Positions 52,157 through 60,571 of a stretch of DNA of 64,000 bases are shown in pieces. The stretch lies in NCBI RefSeq assembly GCF_022179385.1, contig NZ_BPQS01000008.1, positions 1-64,000 of the forward strand, read 5' to 3'. The notes under the pieces were generated by a model, which searched no databases, was not told where the DNA came from, and saw only the letters and a list, made by a program, of their open reading frames with translations. The DNA is from Methylobacterium longum. Its GTDB lineage: Bacteria; Pseudomonadota; Alphaproteobacteria; Rhizobiales; Beijerinckiaceae. The translations under genes and the position numbers were made by a program. How positions within the stretch are numbered: the stretch's first letter is position 1; every line of letters begins with the position of its first letter.

Positions 52157-54100
52157 TCAGGCCTCGTCCGCGGCGAGCCAAATGGCGGGCTCCCGGGGCA
52201 CCGGACGGAGCGGCGTCGGGACGGCCGGCAGGCCGCGGATCTGGGCGAGTTCGGCGAGTTCCGGCGCCTGGGCGGTGTCGTCGGCGTTCAGGAACAGGCC
52301 CCGGGCCCGGGCGGCACGACCGAGATCGGCCCGGCTGGTCCAGACGCTCTGCGCCGGGCTGGTGAGGAGTGCCAGGGCCAGCGGCGCCAACCAGAGGGCG
52401 AGCCACGCGTCGCCGACCAGCACCAGGGCCAGGCAGATCAGCCCACCGACCACGACGGCGTCCGCCTGGAGCCGGAAGGCCTCGGACCACGAGACCTGCC
52501 GGTCGTCGCGGTCCTGCGTTTCCCAGCGCACCACCCGGCCCAGGAAGGTCGAGACCACGGCGCCGGCGGTGAACAGGGTCAGGACCGGCCACAGGATCAC
52601 CCACGCGGCCTGCTCCAGGGCGGCGCTGACCAGCAGCGCCCGGGTGCCGCCGAACGCGGCGCGGCGCTCCGGCGAGGCCAGGACGTGGCCGAGGCTGAGG
52701 AGCTTCGGCAGCGCCAGGACGGCGACGCTGAGGGCGGCCAGCGCGTGGGCGGCGGCGCCCTGCCCGGTCAGGCCGTAGGCCAGGAGGCCGAGATCCCCGG
52801 TCCGTGCGGCCCGCCAGGCGGCGAGGCCGAGGAACGCGATCCAGAGCGGCAGCATCCCGTAGGCGAGGATACCGACCAGGAGATGCCAGCGGCTCGCACC
52901 GTGCAGGCCCGCCCAGGGCAGCACCCGCAGGTGCTGGAGGTTGCCCTGACACCAGCGGCGCTCGCGACCGAGCAGATCGACCAGGTTGGTGGGCATCTCC
53001 TCCCAGGTGCCGCCCATCTCGGGCAGCAGCCGCACCTCCCACCCGGCGCGGACCATCAGCGCGCCCTCGACGATGTCGTGGCAGAGGATCTCGCCGCCCA
53101 GCGGCTCGCGGCCCGGGAGCTTCGGGAGCTGGGCGTTCTCGGCGAAGGCCTCGATGCGCAGGATCGCGTTATGGCCCCAGTAGCTGCCCTCCGGCCCCTG
53201 CCAGGTCTCCAGGCAGCGCAGCGCCAGCGGCGCGTAGAGGCGGACGGCGAATTGCTGGATGCGGGCGAACAGGGTGTCGCGGCCGGCCGCGTACGAGACT
53301 GTCTGGATCAGGCCGGTGCGCGGGCTCGCCTGCATCAGCCCGACGAGGCGGTTCATGGCCGCGCCGGTCATCAGGCTGTCGGCGTCCAGCACGATCATGA
53401 AGGCGTATTCGCCGCCGTGGCTGCGGCAGAACTCGCCGATGTTGCCGGCCTTGCGGCCGACATTCTCGGTCCGGCGCCGGTAGCGGATCCGCGGCAGGGC
53501 CGGATCGACCGCCGCCCAGGCCTGGATGCGCGCGTGTTCGTGCTCCTCCACGGCGGCGATCGCCCCGTCCCGGGTGTCCGAGAGGACGAAGATGTCGATG
53601 TCCGCGGCGCCGGCCTGGGCCAGCGACCGGGCCATCACCCGGAGGCGGGCGAAAACCGCGACCGCGTCCTCGGCGTGGATCGCCACCACGGCCGCGGTGC
53701 GTCCTTGGCCGGTCGACGCCAACGCCGCCTCGGGTCCCGGATCCTCGGCGCGCCGCTCCAGGGCCGATTTCGCCCGGTCGGCCAGCAGGTCGGCCACGAG
53801 CCCGTAGACGTACTGGCAGGCGATGAAGGCCTGCCAGCCCATGACGAGGCTGAAGAGGACGAGCACCGCCCAGGCGAGGGGACTGACGCCCGCCGGGTAG
53901 GCCAGCGCGGCGAGCCACGCGAGGCCGCCCGCGACGACGAGGCTCGGGATCGCCAGGGCGAGGCGCCGGGCGCGCAGGACGCGGCCGGGTCGCGCGCCGC
54001 TCCAGATCTCGCGCAGGGTCGCGGGGTCCGACGGATCAGATCGGGACGGACCCGCGTTCCGGTGCGACCGCTCGGCGGAGGAGGTGACGCGTGACGACAT
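52157..54100 (-). CDS. opgH: Glucans biosynthesis glucosyltransferase H (OpgH/MdoH)
   Basis: OpgH is the inner-membrane glycosyltransferase that polymerises the glucose backbone of osmoregulated periplasmic glucans. The 647-residue protein has two N-terminal membrane segments and a GT2 domain with VLSDTRDG, YRRRTENVGRKAGNIGEF, IVLDADSLMTG and the Q/RxxRW motif RRWCQGN. At least five membrane segments follow. ATG 54100 is taken because opgG starts divergently at 54162; a ribosome-binding site is not evident. Its length is somewhat below the enterobacterial form, which has a longer N-terminus. Confidence 0.93.
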   Translation of the reverse strand: MSSRVTSSAERSHRNAGPSRSDPSDPATLREIWSGARPGRVLRARRLALAIPSLVVAGGLAWLAALAYPAGVSPLAWAVLVLFSLVMGWQAFIACQYVYGLVADLLADRAKSALERRAEDPGPEAALASTGQGRTAAVVAIHAEDAVAVFARLRVMARSLAQAGAADIDIFVLSDTRDGAIAAVEEHEHARIQAWAAVDPALPRIRYRRRTENVGRKAGNIGEFCRSHGGEYAFMIVLDADSLMTGAAMNRLVGLMQASPRTGLIQTVSYAAGRDTLFARIQQFAVRLYAPLALRCLETWQGPEGSYWGHNAILRIEAFAENAQLPKLPGREPLGGEILCHDIVEGALMVRAGWEVRLLPEMGGTWEEMPTNLVDLLGRERRWCQGNLQHLRVLPWAGLHGASRWHLLVGILAYGMLPLWIAFLGLAAWRAARTGDLGLLAYGLTGQGAAAHALAALSVAVLALPKLLSLGHVLASPERRAAFGGTRALLVSAALEQAAWVILWPVLTLFTAGAVVSTFLGRVVRWETQDRDDRQVSWSEAFRLQADAVVVGGLICLALVLVGDAWLALWLAPLALALLTSPAQSVWTSRADLGRAARARGLFLNADDTAQAPELAELAQIRGLPAVPTPLRPVPREPAIWLAADEA

Positions 54101-54161
54101 GGCGCGAGGAACTCGACCGTGGAAGGCTGCCGGCCGCCCCGCCGCCTGAGGCCGGGAACCG

Positions 54162-55886
54162 ATGACCGTGGATACCGATATGCGGGGTGAGGACACGCAG
54201 CCGACCCGGCCGCATGGGCAGCCGGAAGCCGAACGGATCAATCCCCCCTCCCGGCGCCACGTGCTTCGAACGGTTCTGGCCGCGACTGCCGGTACGGTGT
54301 TACCTAGCGCGGCCGATCTGAATGGGTCCAGAACGTGGGCCGGGTCGGCGCTTCAGCCGCAGGCCGGCGCGATGACCTTCGAGATCCTGTCGGCCGAGGC
54401 GGCACGGATGGCTTCCGCGCCCTACACGGCGCCGGCCGAGGACCTGCCGCCCGCGCTCGCCGCCCTCGATTACGACGGCTACCGTGCCGTCACCTTCCGG
54501 CCGGCCGAGAGCCTGCGCCTCGGCGAACACTTCAGCGCGCAGCTGTTCCATCGCGGTTTCCTGCAGCGCAAGCGCGTGGCCCTCCACCTACAGCCGCGCA
54601 GCGGCCCGGCCCGGCCGATCCCGTACGAGAGCCGGCTGTTCGACCTGGGCGCGGGGCTCTCCGGCCAGAGCTTCGCGCCGGACCTCGGCTTCGCGGGGTT
54701 CCGCCTGCACTACGCGTTCCCCGCCATGCCGGCCTGGCGGCCGAAGGGGTTCCAGGAAGAGTTCCTGGTCTTCCTCGGGGCCTCCTATTTCCGCCTGCGG
54801 GCGGGCAACCAGGAATACGGTCTCTCGGCCCGCGGCCTCGCCATCGGCACGGGTGCCCCGGAGGGCGAGGAGTTTCCCGATTTCGTCGCCCACTGGATCT
54901 GCGAGCCGGAACCCCAAGCCCGCACCCTGACGGTGCTGTCGCTCCTCGACAGCCCGAGCGTGGCCGGCGCCTACCGGTTCGTGATCGCCCCCGGCGACCC
55001 GGCCCACATCGCCGTCACCGCGCAGCTCCATCCGCGCCGGGCCATCGCGCAGCTCGGGCTGGCGCCGCTCACCAGCATGTTCCTGTACGGCGCGAACGGG
55101 CCCGGGGCCCGGAACGCCAAGCCGTTCGACGATTTCCGCCCGCAGGTGCACGATTCCGACGGGCTCTGCGTCGCCGCGGGCGGCGATCCGGCCGCGATCG
55201 ACCGGATCTGGCGACCCCTGGTCAACGGGCGTGCGCAGCCGCAGATCTCGACCTTCGCGGCCAAGCCCGTCGCGGGGTTCGGGCTCCTGCAGCGGGAACG
55301 GGATTTTGCCGCCTACCTGGACGTGGAGGCGCGTCAGGAGGCGCGACCCGGGCTGTGGGTCGCGCCGGAGCCCGCCGGCGGCGCCTTCGCAGACGGCGCC
55401 GTGCAGCTCTTCGAGATCCCCTCGGGCGAGGAGTACATGGACAACATCGTGGCCGCCTTCGTGCCGAAGGCTCCGGCCCGGCCCGGCACGCCCCTGAACC
55501 TCGCCTACGGCCTGACCACGGTCGGCACCGAGCCGGTGGCGGCGATCCCGGAGGCCGCCCTCGCCCGGGTCGCCTCCACCCGGTTCGGCTCGGCGGAGCG
55601 CCTGCGTCCCGTCAATCCCCCGAACCCGCGTCGGCGGCTCTGTGTGATCGACTTCGTGGGGCCGAGCCTGCCGACGGGCCCGGACGACGCCGTGGCCGCG
55701 GAGGTCTCGGCCAGCGCCGGCACCCTGCACGAGCCGGTGGCCAACTTCGTGCCGCAGACCGGTGGCTGGCGCATCTACGTCGAGTGGCGCCCGCCCGAGC
55801 CGATGCCACCGGGCGACGTCGTGCTGCGCGCCCGGCTGGTGCGCGGGGCGAACCCCCTCAGCGAGACGTGGGACGCGACGGTCTGA
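54162..55886 (+). CDS. opgG: Periplasmic glucans biosynthesis protein OpgG/OpgD
   Basis: The 574-residue periplasmic protein is needed for branching or release of periplasmic glucans. The N-terminus has a twin-arginine-like signal (RRHVLRTVLAATAGTVL, about 31-47). The mature part has DYDGYRAVTFRP, LGASYFRLRAGNQEYGLSARG and DFVGPSLP, all typical of OpgG/OpgD. It is divergent from opgH rather than in the usual opgGH operon order. The Tat-type leader is more like OpgD than OpgG, so the symbol is by family only. Confidence 0.9.
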   Translation: MTVDTDMRGEDTQPTRPHGQPEAERINPPSRRHVLRTVLAATAGTVLPSAADLNGSRTWAGSALQPQAGAMTFEILSAEAARMASAPYTAPAEDLPPALAALDYDGYRAVTFRPAESLRLGEHFSAQLFHRGFLQRKRVALHLQPRSGPARPIPYESRLFDLGAGLSGQSFAPDLGFAGFRLHYAFPAMPAWRPKGFQEEFLVFLGASYFRLRAGNQEYGLSARGLAIGTGAPEGEEFPDFVAHWICEPEPQARTLTVLSLLDSPSVAGAYRFVIAPGDPAHIAVTAQLHPRRAIAQLGLAPLTSMFLYGANGPGARNAKPFDDFRPQVHDSDGLCVAAGGDPAAIDRIWRPLVNGRAQPQISTFAAKPVAGFGLLQRERDFAAYLDVEARQEARPGLWVAPEPAGGAFADGAVQLFEIPSGEEYMDNIVAAFVPKAPARPGTPLNLAYGLTTVGTEPVAAIPEAALARVASTRFGSAERLRPVNPPNPRRRLCVIDFVGPSLPTGPDDAVAAEVSASAGTLHEPVANFVPQTGGWRIYVEWRPPEPMPPGDVVLRARLVRGANPLSETWDATV

Positions 55887-56140
55887 GACCGTCCCCGAAC
55901 CGGGTCGGCGGCCGGCGGCCTCCGGGCGCTCCCATCCTTCTCCCACCCCGCGGTGCGGCGGGAGCCGCCTCGAAGGCGGCCTCCAACCGGCCACGCGGGC
56001 CCCGGGGGTTCCTCCGCGGCCCGCGCGCACCTCGGGCTTTCGGTCGCGTCGCGCGGCCGACCTTGCGGCGACGCCGCGGCGCGTCCGGGCGGGCGACGGC
56101 GCTGCGCTCCGCGCCGGGGGCGGTTCGCGTCCGGGGACGC

Positions 56141-56341
56141 TCAGGCCGTGCGGCGATCCCGCTCGAGGCGCCGCGCGAGGCGGGTGGCGCCGTAGACCTC
56201 GCTCAGGCGGCGTCGGGCCGCGGAGACCGGCGGGGCCTGCCGCTCGTCATGAGCGGCGGCGATGACGCGCAGGGCGGCGGCGACCGAACGCTCCAGGCGG
56301 CGCTCGGCCAGGACGGCCGTGTCCCGGTTGGTGTCCAGCAT
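56141..56341 (-). CDS. Small basic hypothetical protein, 66 residues
   Basis: The protein (MLDTNRDTAVLAERRLERSV...) is mostly helical and rich in Arg and Ala; no family is recognised. An AAGGGA sequence stands about nine bases before the ATG, and a 17-bp motif shared with the L,D-transpeptidase promoter lies 95 bases upstream. Those two features, rather than its sequence, make it likely to be a real gene. It lies downstream of opgG on the opposite strand. Confidence 0.5.
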   Translation of the reverse strand: MLDTNRDTAVLAERRLERSVAAALRVIAAAHDERQAPPVSAARRRLSEVYGATRLARRLERDRRTA

Positions 56342-56435
56342 GTGATGATCCCTTGTGCAGGACCGGCTCCAGCCCTCTGGTGGGGCGGTGACCGGCAGCC
56401 CCGGCAGGGTTCATCGCCGACTTGACGGCATCATG

Positions 56436-56452
56436 GCAGCTTGGCCGTAAGC
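56436..56452. repeat. 17-bp motif, copy 2 (upstream of small basic protein gene)
   Basis: This is identical to 52075-52091. On the minus strand it is followed by TGCCGTCAAGTC, close to TGCCATCGAGTC after copy 1. The spacing to the downstream gene is 95 bases here and 165 bases for copy 1. Confidence 0.6.
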
Positions 56453-56465
56453 TGTGGACGCGGCC

Positions 56466-57938
56466 TCACCGCAGCTCCTCGTGCCACGTGCGGCCGTCCC
56501 GCTCGATCAGCGCGATGGCGGCGGTCGGGCCCCAGCTGCCGGCGGGATAGGGCCGCGGCGCCTCGGGCCGGTCGGCCCAGGCCTTGAGCACGTTGTCCGC
56601 CCAGGCCCAGGCGGCCTCGACCTCGTCGCGGCGCATGAACAGGGTGGCGTTGCCGCGGACCACGTCCATCAGCAGGCGCTCGTAGGCGTCGGGGTAGCGC
56701 TGCTTGAAGGTCTCCTCGAAGGAGATGTCGAGGTCGGTCGGGCGCAGGCGCAGGCCGCCGGGACCCGGGTCCTTGGTCATCACCTCGAGCTTCATGCCCT
56801 CCTGCGGCTGGAGGCGGATGACGAGGCGGTTGGGCTCGCGGCCGAACGCCTCCTCGGGGAAGATCGAGAACGGCGAGGCGCGGAACTGCACCACGATCTC
56901 GGAGAGCTTCTGCGGCAGGCGCTTGCCGGTGCGGAGGTAGAAGGGCACCCCGGCCCAGCGCCCGGACTGGATCTCGACCTTCATGGCCACGAAGGTCTCG
57001 GTCCGGCTCTCGTGGCCGAGCTCGGCGAGGTAGCCCTCGACGGGCTTGCCGTCGACGGCGCCCGCCACGTACTGGCCGCGGACGGTCACCAGGGGGATGT
57101 CCTGGTTGGTGATCGGCTTGAGGGCGCGCAGCACCTTCAGCTTCTCGTCGCGGACGGAGTTCGCCTCGAGATTGAGCGGGCTCTCCATGGCGGTGAGGCA
57201 GAGGAGCTGCAGGATGTGGTTCTGCAGCATGTCGCGCATCGCGCCCGACGTGTCGTAGTAGCCGGCGCGCCCCTCGACGCCCACGGTCTCGGCGACCGTG
57301 ATCTGGACGTGGTCGATCACGTCCGAGGTCCAGAGCCGCTCGAAGATGGTGTTGGCGAACCGGAGCGACAGCAGGTTCTGGACCGTCTCCTTGCCGAGGT
57401 AGTGGTCGATGCGGAAGATCTGCGATTCCGGGAAGACCTCGCCCACGGCGTCGTTGATGGCGCGGGCCGATTTCAGGTCCTTGCCGATCGGCTTCTCCAG
57501 CACGACCCGGGACTTCTCCCCGACCAGCCCGTGGCCGGCGAGGTTGCGGCAGATCGAGCCGTAGAGGTCGGGCGAGGTGGCGAGGTAGTAGGGCCGCACT
57601 TGATCGGGCCGCTCGTCGAGCTTGGCCACGAGGTCGGCCCACCCGCTCTCCCCGGCGCCGTCCACCGCCACGTAGTCCACGTGGGCCAGGAACCGCGCGA
57701 GGACGTCCTCCGTCAGGTCGGCGGCGGGCACGAAGCGCTTGAGGGCGTCGCGGGCATGCTCGCGGAACGCGTCCGTCGACAGTTCCGAGCGCGAGGCGCC
57801 GATGATCCGGCTGGTCTCCGGGATCTGGCCATCCCGGAAGCGGTAGAAAAGGGCTGGCAGAAGCTTTCGCGCGGTCAGATCGCCGGTCGCGCCGAACACG
57901 ACGCAGTCGAAGGAGGCGACGGGGATGATCGTAGCCAA
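56466..57938 (-). CDS. zwf: Glucose-6-phosphate dehydrogenase
   Basis: The enzyme oxidises glucose 6-phosphate to 6-phosphogluconolactone with NAD(P), the entry to the pentose-phosphate and Entner-Doudoroff routes. The 490-residue protein has the nucleotide-binding GATGDLTARK (16-25), EKPIG (148-152) and the active-site RIDHYLGKE (176-184). The start is TTG 57938, with GGGAG six bases upstream. It yields a normal-length N-terminus (MATIIPVASFDCVVFGATGD), whereas no ATG or GTG nearby fits. No pgl or edd gene is adjacent. Confidence 0.96.
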   Translation of the reverse strand: MATIIPVASFDCVVFGATGDLTARKLLPALFYRFRDGQIPETSRIIGASRSELSTDAFREHARDALKRFVPAADLTEDVLARFLAHVDYVAVDGAGESGWADLVAKLDERPDQVRPYYLATSPDLYGSICRNLAGHGLVGEKSRVVLEKPIGKDLKSARAINDAVGEVFPESQIFRIDHYLGKETVQNLLSLRFANTIFERLWTSDVIDHVQITVAETVGVEGRAGYYDTSGAMRDMLQNHILQLLCLTAMESPLNLEANSVRDEKLKVLRALKPITNQDIPLVTVRGQYVAGAVDGKPVEGYLAELGHESRTETFVAMKVEIQSGRWAGVPFYLRTGKRLPQKLSEIVVQFRASPFSIFPEEAFGREPNRLVIRLQPQEGMKLEVMTKDPGPGGLRLRPTDLDISFEETFKQRYPDAYERLLMDVVRGNATLFMRRDEVEAAWAWADNVLKAWADRPEAPRPYPAGSWGPTAAIALIERDGRTWHEELR

Positions 57939-58110
57939 GTGCGGCTCCCGGTTGTCGTGCGCTGGTGTCGTGCGGCGGGTGCGTCGCACCGACGTAACCG
58001 GAGTGCAAGGGCTTCGCCAGACGAGGGGCGCCCGGGCCGCGGCGAACGAGCGGCGCCAGGCGCAACGCTCGGGCGCTTCGCCTTCGCGGGCGCCGCCAGG
58101 CAACCGGGAG

Positions 58111-58150
58111 CGGCGCAGCGGGGCGCAGCGGGGCGCAGCGGGGCGCAGCG
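58111..58150. repeat. 10-bp tandem repeat, four copies
   Basis: Four tandem copies of GGGCGCAGCG (the first with one change) lie in the leader region upstream of zwf, followed by a partial fifth copy. They are outside any supported gene and could vary in number. Confidence 0.85.
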
Positions 58151-58160
58151 GGGCGTTCCG

Positions 58161-58188
58161 CGCCGGGCGGGAAGGAGCCCGCCCGGCG
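58161..58188 (-). terminator. Hairpin between SDR gene and zwf
   Basis: A perfect 11-bp stem (CGCCGGGCGGG / CCCGCCCGGCG) with a six-base loop lies about 180 bases beyond the SDR stop and 220 bases before zwf, on the same strand. It may terminate the SDR transcript or attenuate reading into zwf. Confidence 0.5.
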
Positions 58189-58366
58189 TGAGCCGGCCGT
58201 CGGGATCACGGCGGGTCGCCGCGGTGGGCGGAGCCGTCACGCCCGAATCGGATCAGGCGGGTATCCGGGAGCGGAAACGCGCGGTGATCGGGGCGATGAA
58301 CCCGGATCGGCGCGACCGGTATGCCGATCGCGCACGAACATGTCGGGCGCCGCACCGGGCGCGCCC

Positions 58367-59209
58367 TCATCCCTCCATGTGCCGCTTGAATGCCTCGGAG
58401 AAATCCGGGTGCCAGCGCGACAGCGCCGGCCGGTTCTCGATGACGTCGCCCGCCGCCCAGGCGATCCGCTTCCCGTCCTGCGCCCGGGTGGTCTCGTTGT
58501 CGGGGCAGAGGATGTAGAAATCGCCGGCCGCGAGCCGCTCCAGCAGGAACACCACCGTCTCCTCCGGCGTCCAGGCGCCGGCCGGCTTCTCGGTGACGCC
58601 GCGGGCCCTGGTCAGCCCCGTGTAGACGAAGCCCGGGATCAGCAGGTGCGCGGTGGTCTGGCAGCCCTCCCGGTTGCGCAGCTCGTGGGCGAGCGCCTCG
58701 GTGACCGCCTTCACCCCCGCCTTCGAGACGTTGTAGGGCGCGTTGCCGGGCGGGGTCGTGATGCCCTGCTTCGAGCCCGTCACGATGATCGCGCCGGGCT
58801 TGGCCCCCTCGATCATGCCGGGCGCGAAGGCGTGGATGCCGTTGACCACGCCGCCGAGGTTGGTGCCGAGGATCCGCGCCCAGGTGTCGGAGTCCGAGAA
58901 GAGCTTCCCGCCCGCCTCGATCCCGGCGTTCAGCATCACCACGGCGGGCGGGCCGGCCTTGGCGACGGCCCCCGCCAGGGCCTCCATGGCGCCCCGATCC
59001 GACACGTCGGTGGGCACGGCGCGCACCTCGACGGCGGCGAGTTCCGCCACGGCGGCGCGGGCCGCGTCCAGCGCCGGCCCCGGCCGGTCGGCGAGCCAGA
59101 CATTCATGCCGGCCCGCGCCAGGGCCTGCGCGGCGGCGAGCCCGATGCCGCTCGCGCCCCCGGTGACGACCGCGCTGCGGCCGGGGCTGATGGCGGGGTG
59201 CTGACTCAT
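58367..59209 (-). CDS. SDR-family oxidoreductase
   Basis: The 280-residue short-chain dehydrogenase has VVTGGASGIGLAAAQALARAG, the NAG motif (MLNAGIEAGG), VTGSKQG at the catalytic Ser position and YNVSKAGVKAV with Tyr and Lys. The C-terminal 60 residues include FYILCPDNETTRAQDGKRI, seen in a group of SDRs of unknown substrate. It is a single gene, divergent from the xylanase gene. Confidence 0.88.
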   Translation of the reverse strand: MSQHPAISPGRSAVVTGGASGIGLAAAQALARAGMNVWLADRPGPALDAARAAVAELAAVEVRAVPTDVSDRGAMEALAGAVAKAGPPAVVMLNAGIEAGGKLFSDSDTWARILGTNLGGVVNGIHAFAPGMIEGAKPGAIIVTGSKQGITTPPGNAPYNVSKAGVKAVTEALAHELRNREGCQTTAHLLIPGFVYTGLTRARGVTEKPAGAWTPEETVVFLLERLAAGDFYILCPDNETTRAQDGKRIAWAAGDVIENRPALSRWHPDFSEAFKRHMEG

Positions 59210-59392
59210 GACGCGGTCCTCGGCTCAATGGCGCCCTTCAGATGGGGCTAACCCGTGCGAAGGCGAGTTGGGGACACGCGGCGGCCGCGCGGACGTGGCG
59301 GATCGCAACCCGCGCCGCGCCGTGCTCTGCTGGCCGGTGATCGCGGCCGCGACCGGCGGCACCGGAACAGCCACAGAGTCTCAGGACGCGGA

Positions 59393-60571
59393 ATGCCGAG
59401 TCTTCCGAACCGCCGGTCGCTCCTCGCCGGCGCCGCCTGCGCCGGGCTCGCCTCGGCGGCCGGCGCCGCGGGCCCGGCCGGGTTCGGGCCGCTCGGCCGC
59501 CCGTCCTGGGCGGGCGACAGCCTCCAGGCGGCGGCGGCGGCCAAGGGGCTGCTCTACGGCTGCGAGGTGCCGTTCCACCGCTTCGACGCGACACCCGCCT
59601 ACCGGCAGGCGGTGGCGCGGGAGTGCGGCCTTCTGGTCTGCGGCACCGAGATGAAGATGGAGGAGGTCCTGCCCGCCCCCGGCAGGACCGATTTCGCCCG
59701 CGGCGACGCGATCCTGCGCTTCGCCAGGGGCAACGGCCAGCACATGCGCGGCCACACCCTGGTCTGGCACGCCGGGCTGCCGGCCTGGGTCGGGCCGCTC
59801 CTGGCCCGGGCGAGCGCCGCCCAGGGCGAGGATTTCATGCGCCGCTGGATCGAGACGGTGGCCGGCCATTATCGCGGCCAGATCGTCGCCTGGGACGTGG
59901 TCAACGAGATCCTGGGCAACGAGGCCGATCCCGACCGGGGCGGGGGCCTGCGCGACTCGCCGTGGCTCGCCGCGATCGGACCCGGCTACGTCGATCTCGC
60001 CTTCCGCATCCTGCGCGAGACCGACCCGGCCGCCGCCGGCACGTGGAACGAGGACGCCGTGGAGCAGGGCGTGCCCTGGATGGAGGCCAAGCGCACCAAG
60101 GTCCTGCGCCGCCTGGAGGCGATGCGCGCCCGCGGCGTGCCGATCCGGCGCTTCGGCCTGCAGTCGCACCTCACCAGCACGATCCCGATCGACCAGGGCC
60201 AGTTGCGGCGCTTCCTGCGCGAGATCGGCCAGATGGGTCTCGGCATCGCGGTCACCGAACTCGACATCGACGACCGGGCCTTCCCGTCCGACGTGGCGAC
60301 CCGCGACCGGATGGTCGCCGACCTCGCCCGCCGCTACCTCGACGTGGTGCTGGACGAGCCCGCGACGCTCGACGTCGTGACCTGGGACATCTACGACCCG
60401 GACACGTGGCTGAACGACCACCCCTACCGCAAGCGGCCGGACGGCCTGCCCCAGCGGGCGCTGCCGCTGGACGCGCAGTTCCGGCGCAAGCCCCTGTGGC
60501 ACGCGATGAAGGCGGCCTTCCAGGCCGCGCCCGATCACACCGCTGCCCGGGACAGGCTCAGGCGGGCGTGA
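59393..60571 (+). CDS. Endo-1,4-beta-xylanase, GH10
   Basis: The 392-residue protein has a twin-arginine-type signal peptide (NRRSLLAGAACAGLASAA) and a single GH10 barrel. The acid/base Glu172 lies in WDVVNE, the nucleophile Glu289 in VTELDI, and there is a TLVWHAGLP segment. There is no carbohydrate-binding module. It should cleave xylan-like plant polysaccharide outside the cytoplasm, fitting a plant-associated organism. Its last 14 bases overlap the convergent acyltransferase gene. Confidence 0.92.
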   Translation: MPSLPNRRSLLAGAACAGLASAAGAAGPAGFGPLGRPSWAGDSLQAAAAAKGLLYGCEVPFHRFDATPAYRQAVARECGLLVCGTEMKMEEVLPAPGRTDFARGDAILRFARGNGQHMRGHTLVWHAGLPAWVGPLLARASAAQGEDFMRRWIETVAGHYRGQIVAWDVVNEILGNEADPDRGGGLRDSPWLAAIGPGYVDLAFRILRETDPAAAGTWNEDAVEQGVPWMEAKRTKVLRRLEAMRARGVPIRRFGLQSHLTSTIPIDQGQLRRFLREIGQMGLGIAVTELDIDDRAFPSDVATRDRMVADLARRYLDVVLDEPATLDVVTWDIYDPDTWLNDHPYRKRPDGLPQRALPLDAQFRRKPLWHAMKAAFQAAPDHTAARDRLRRA

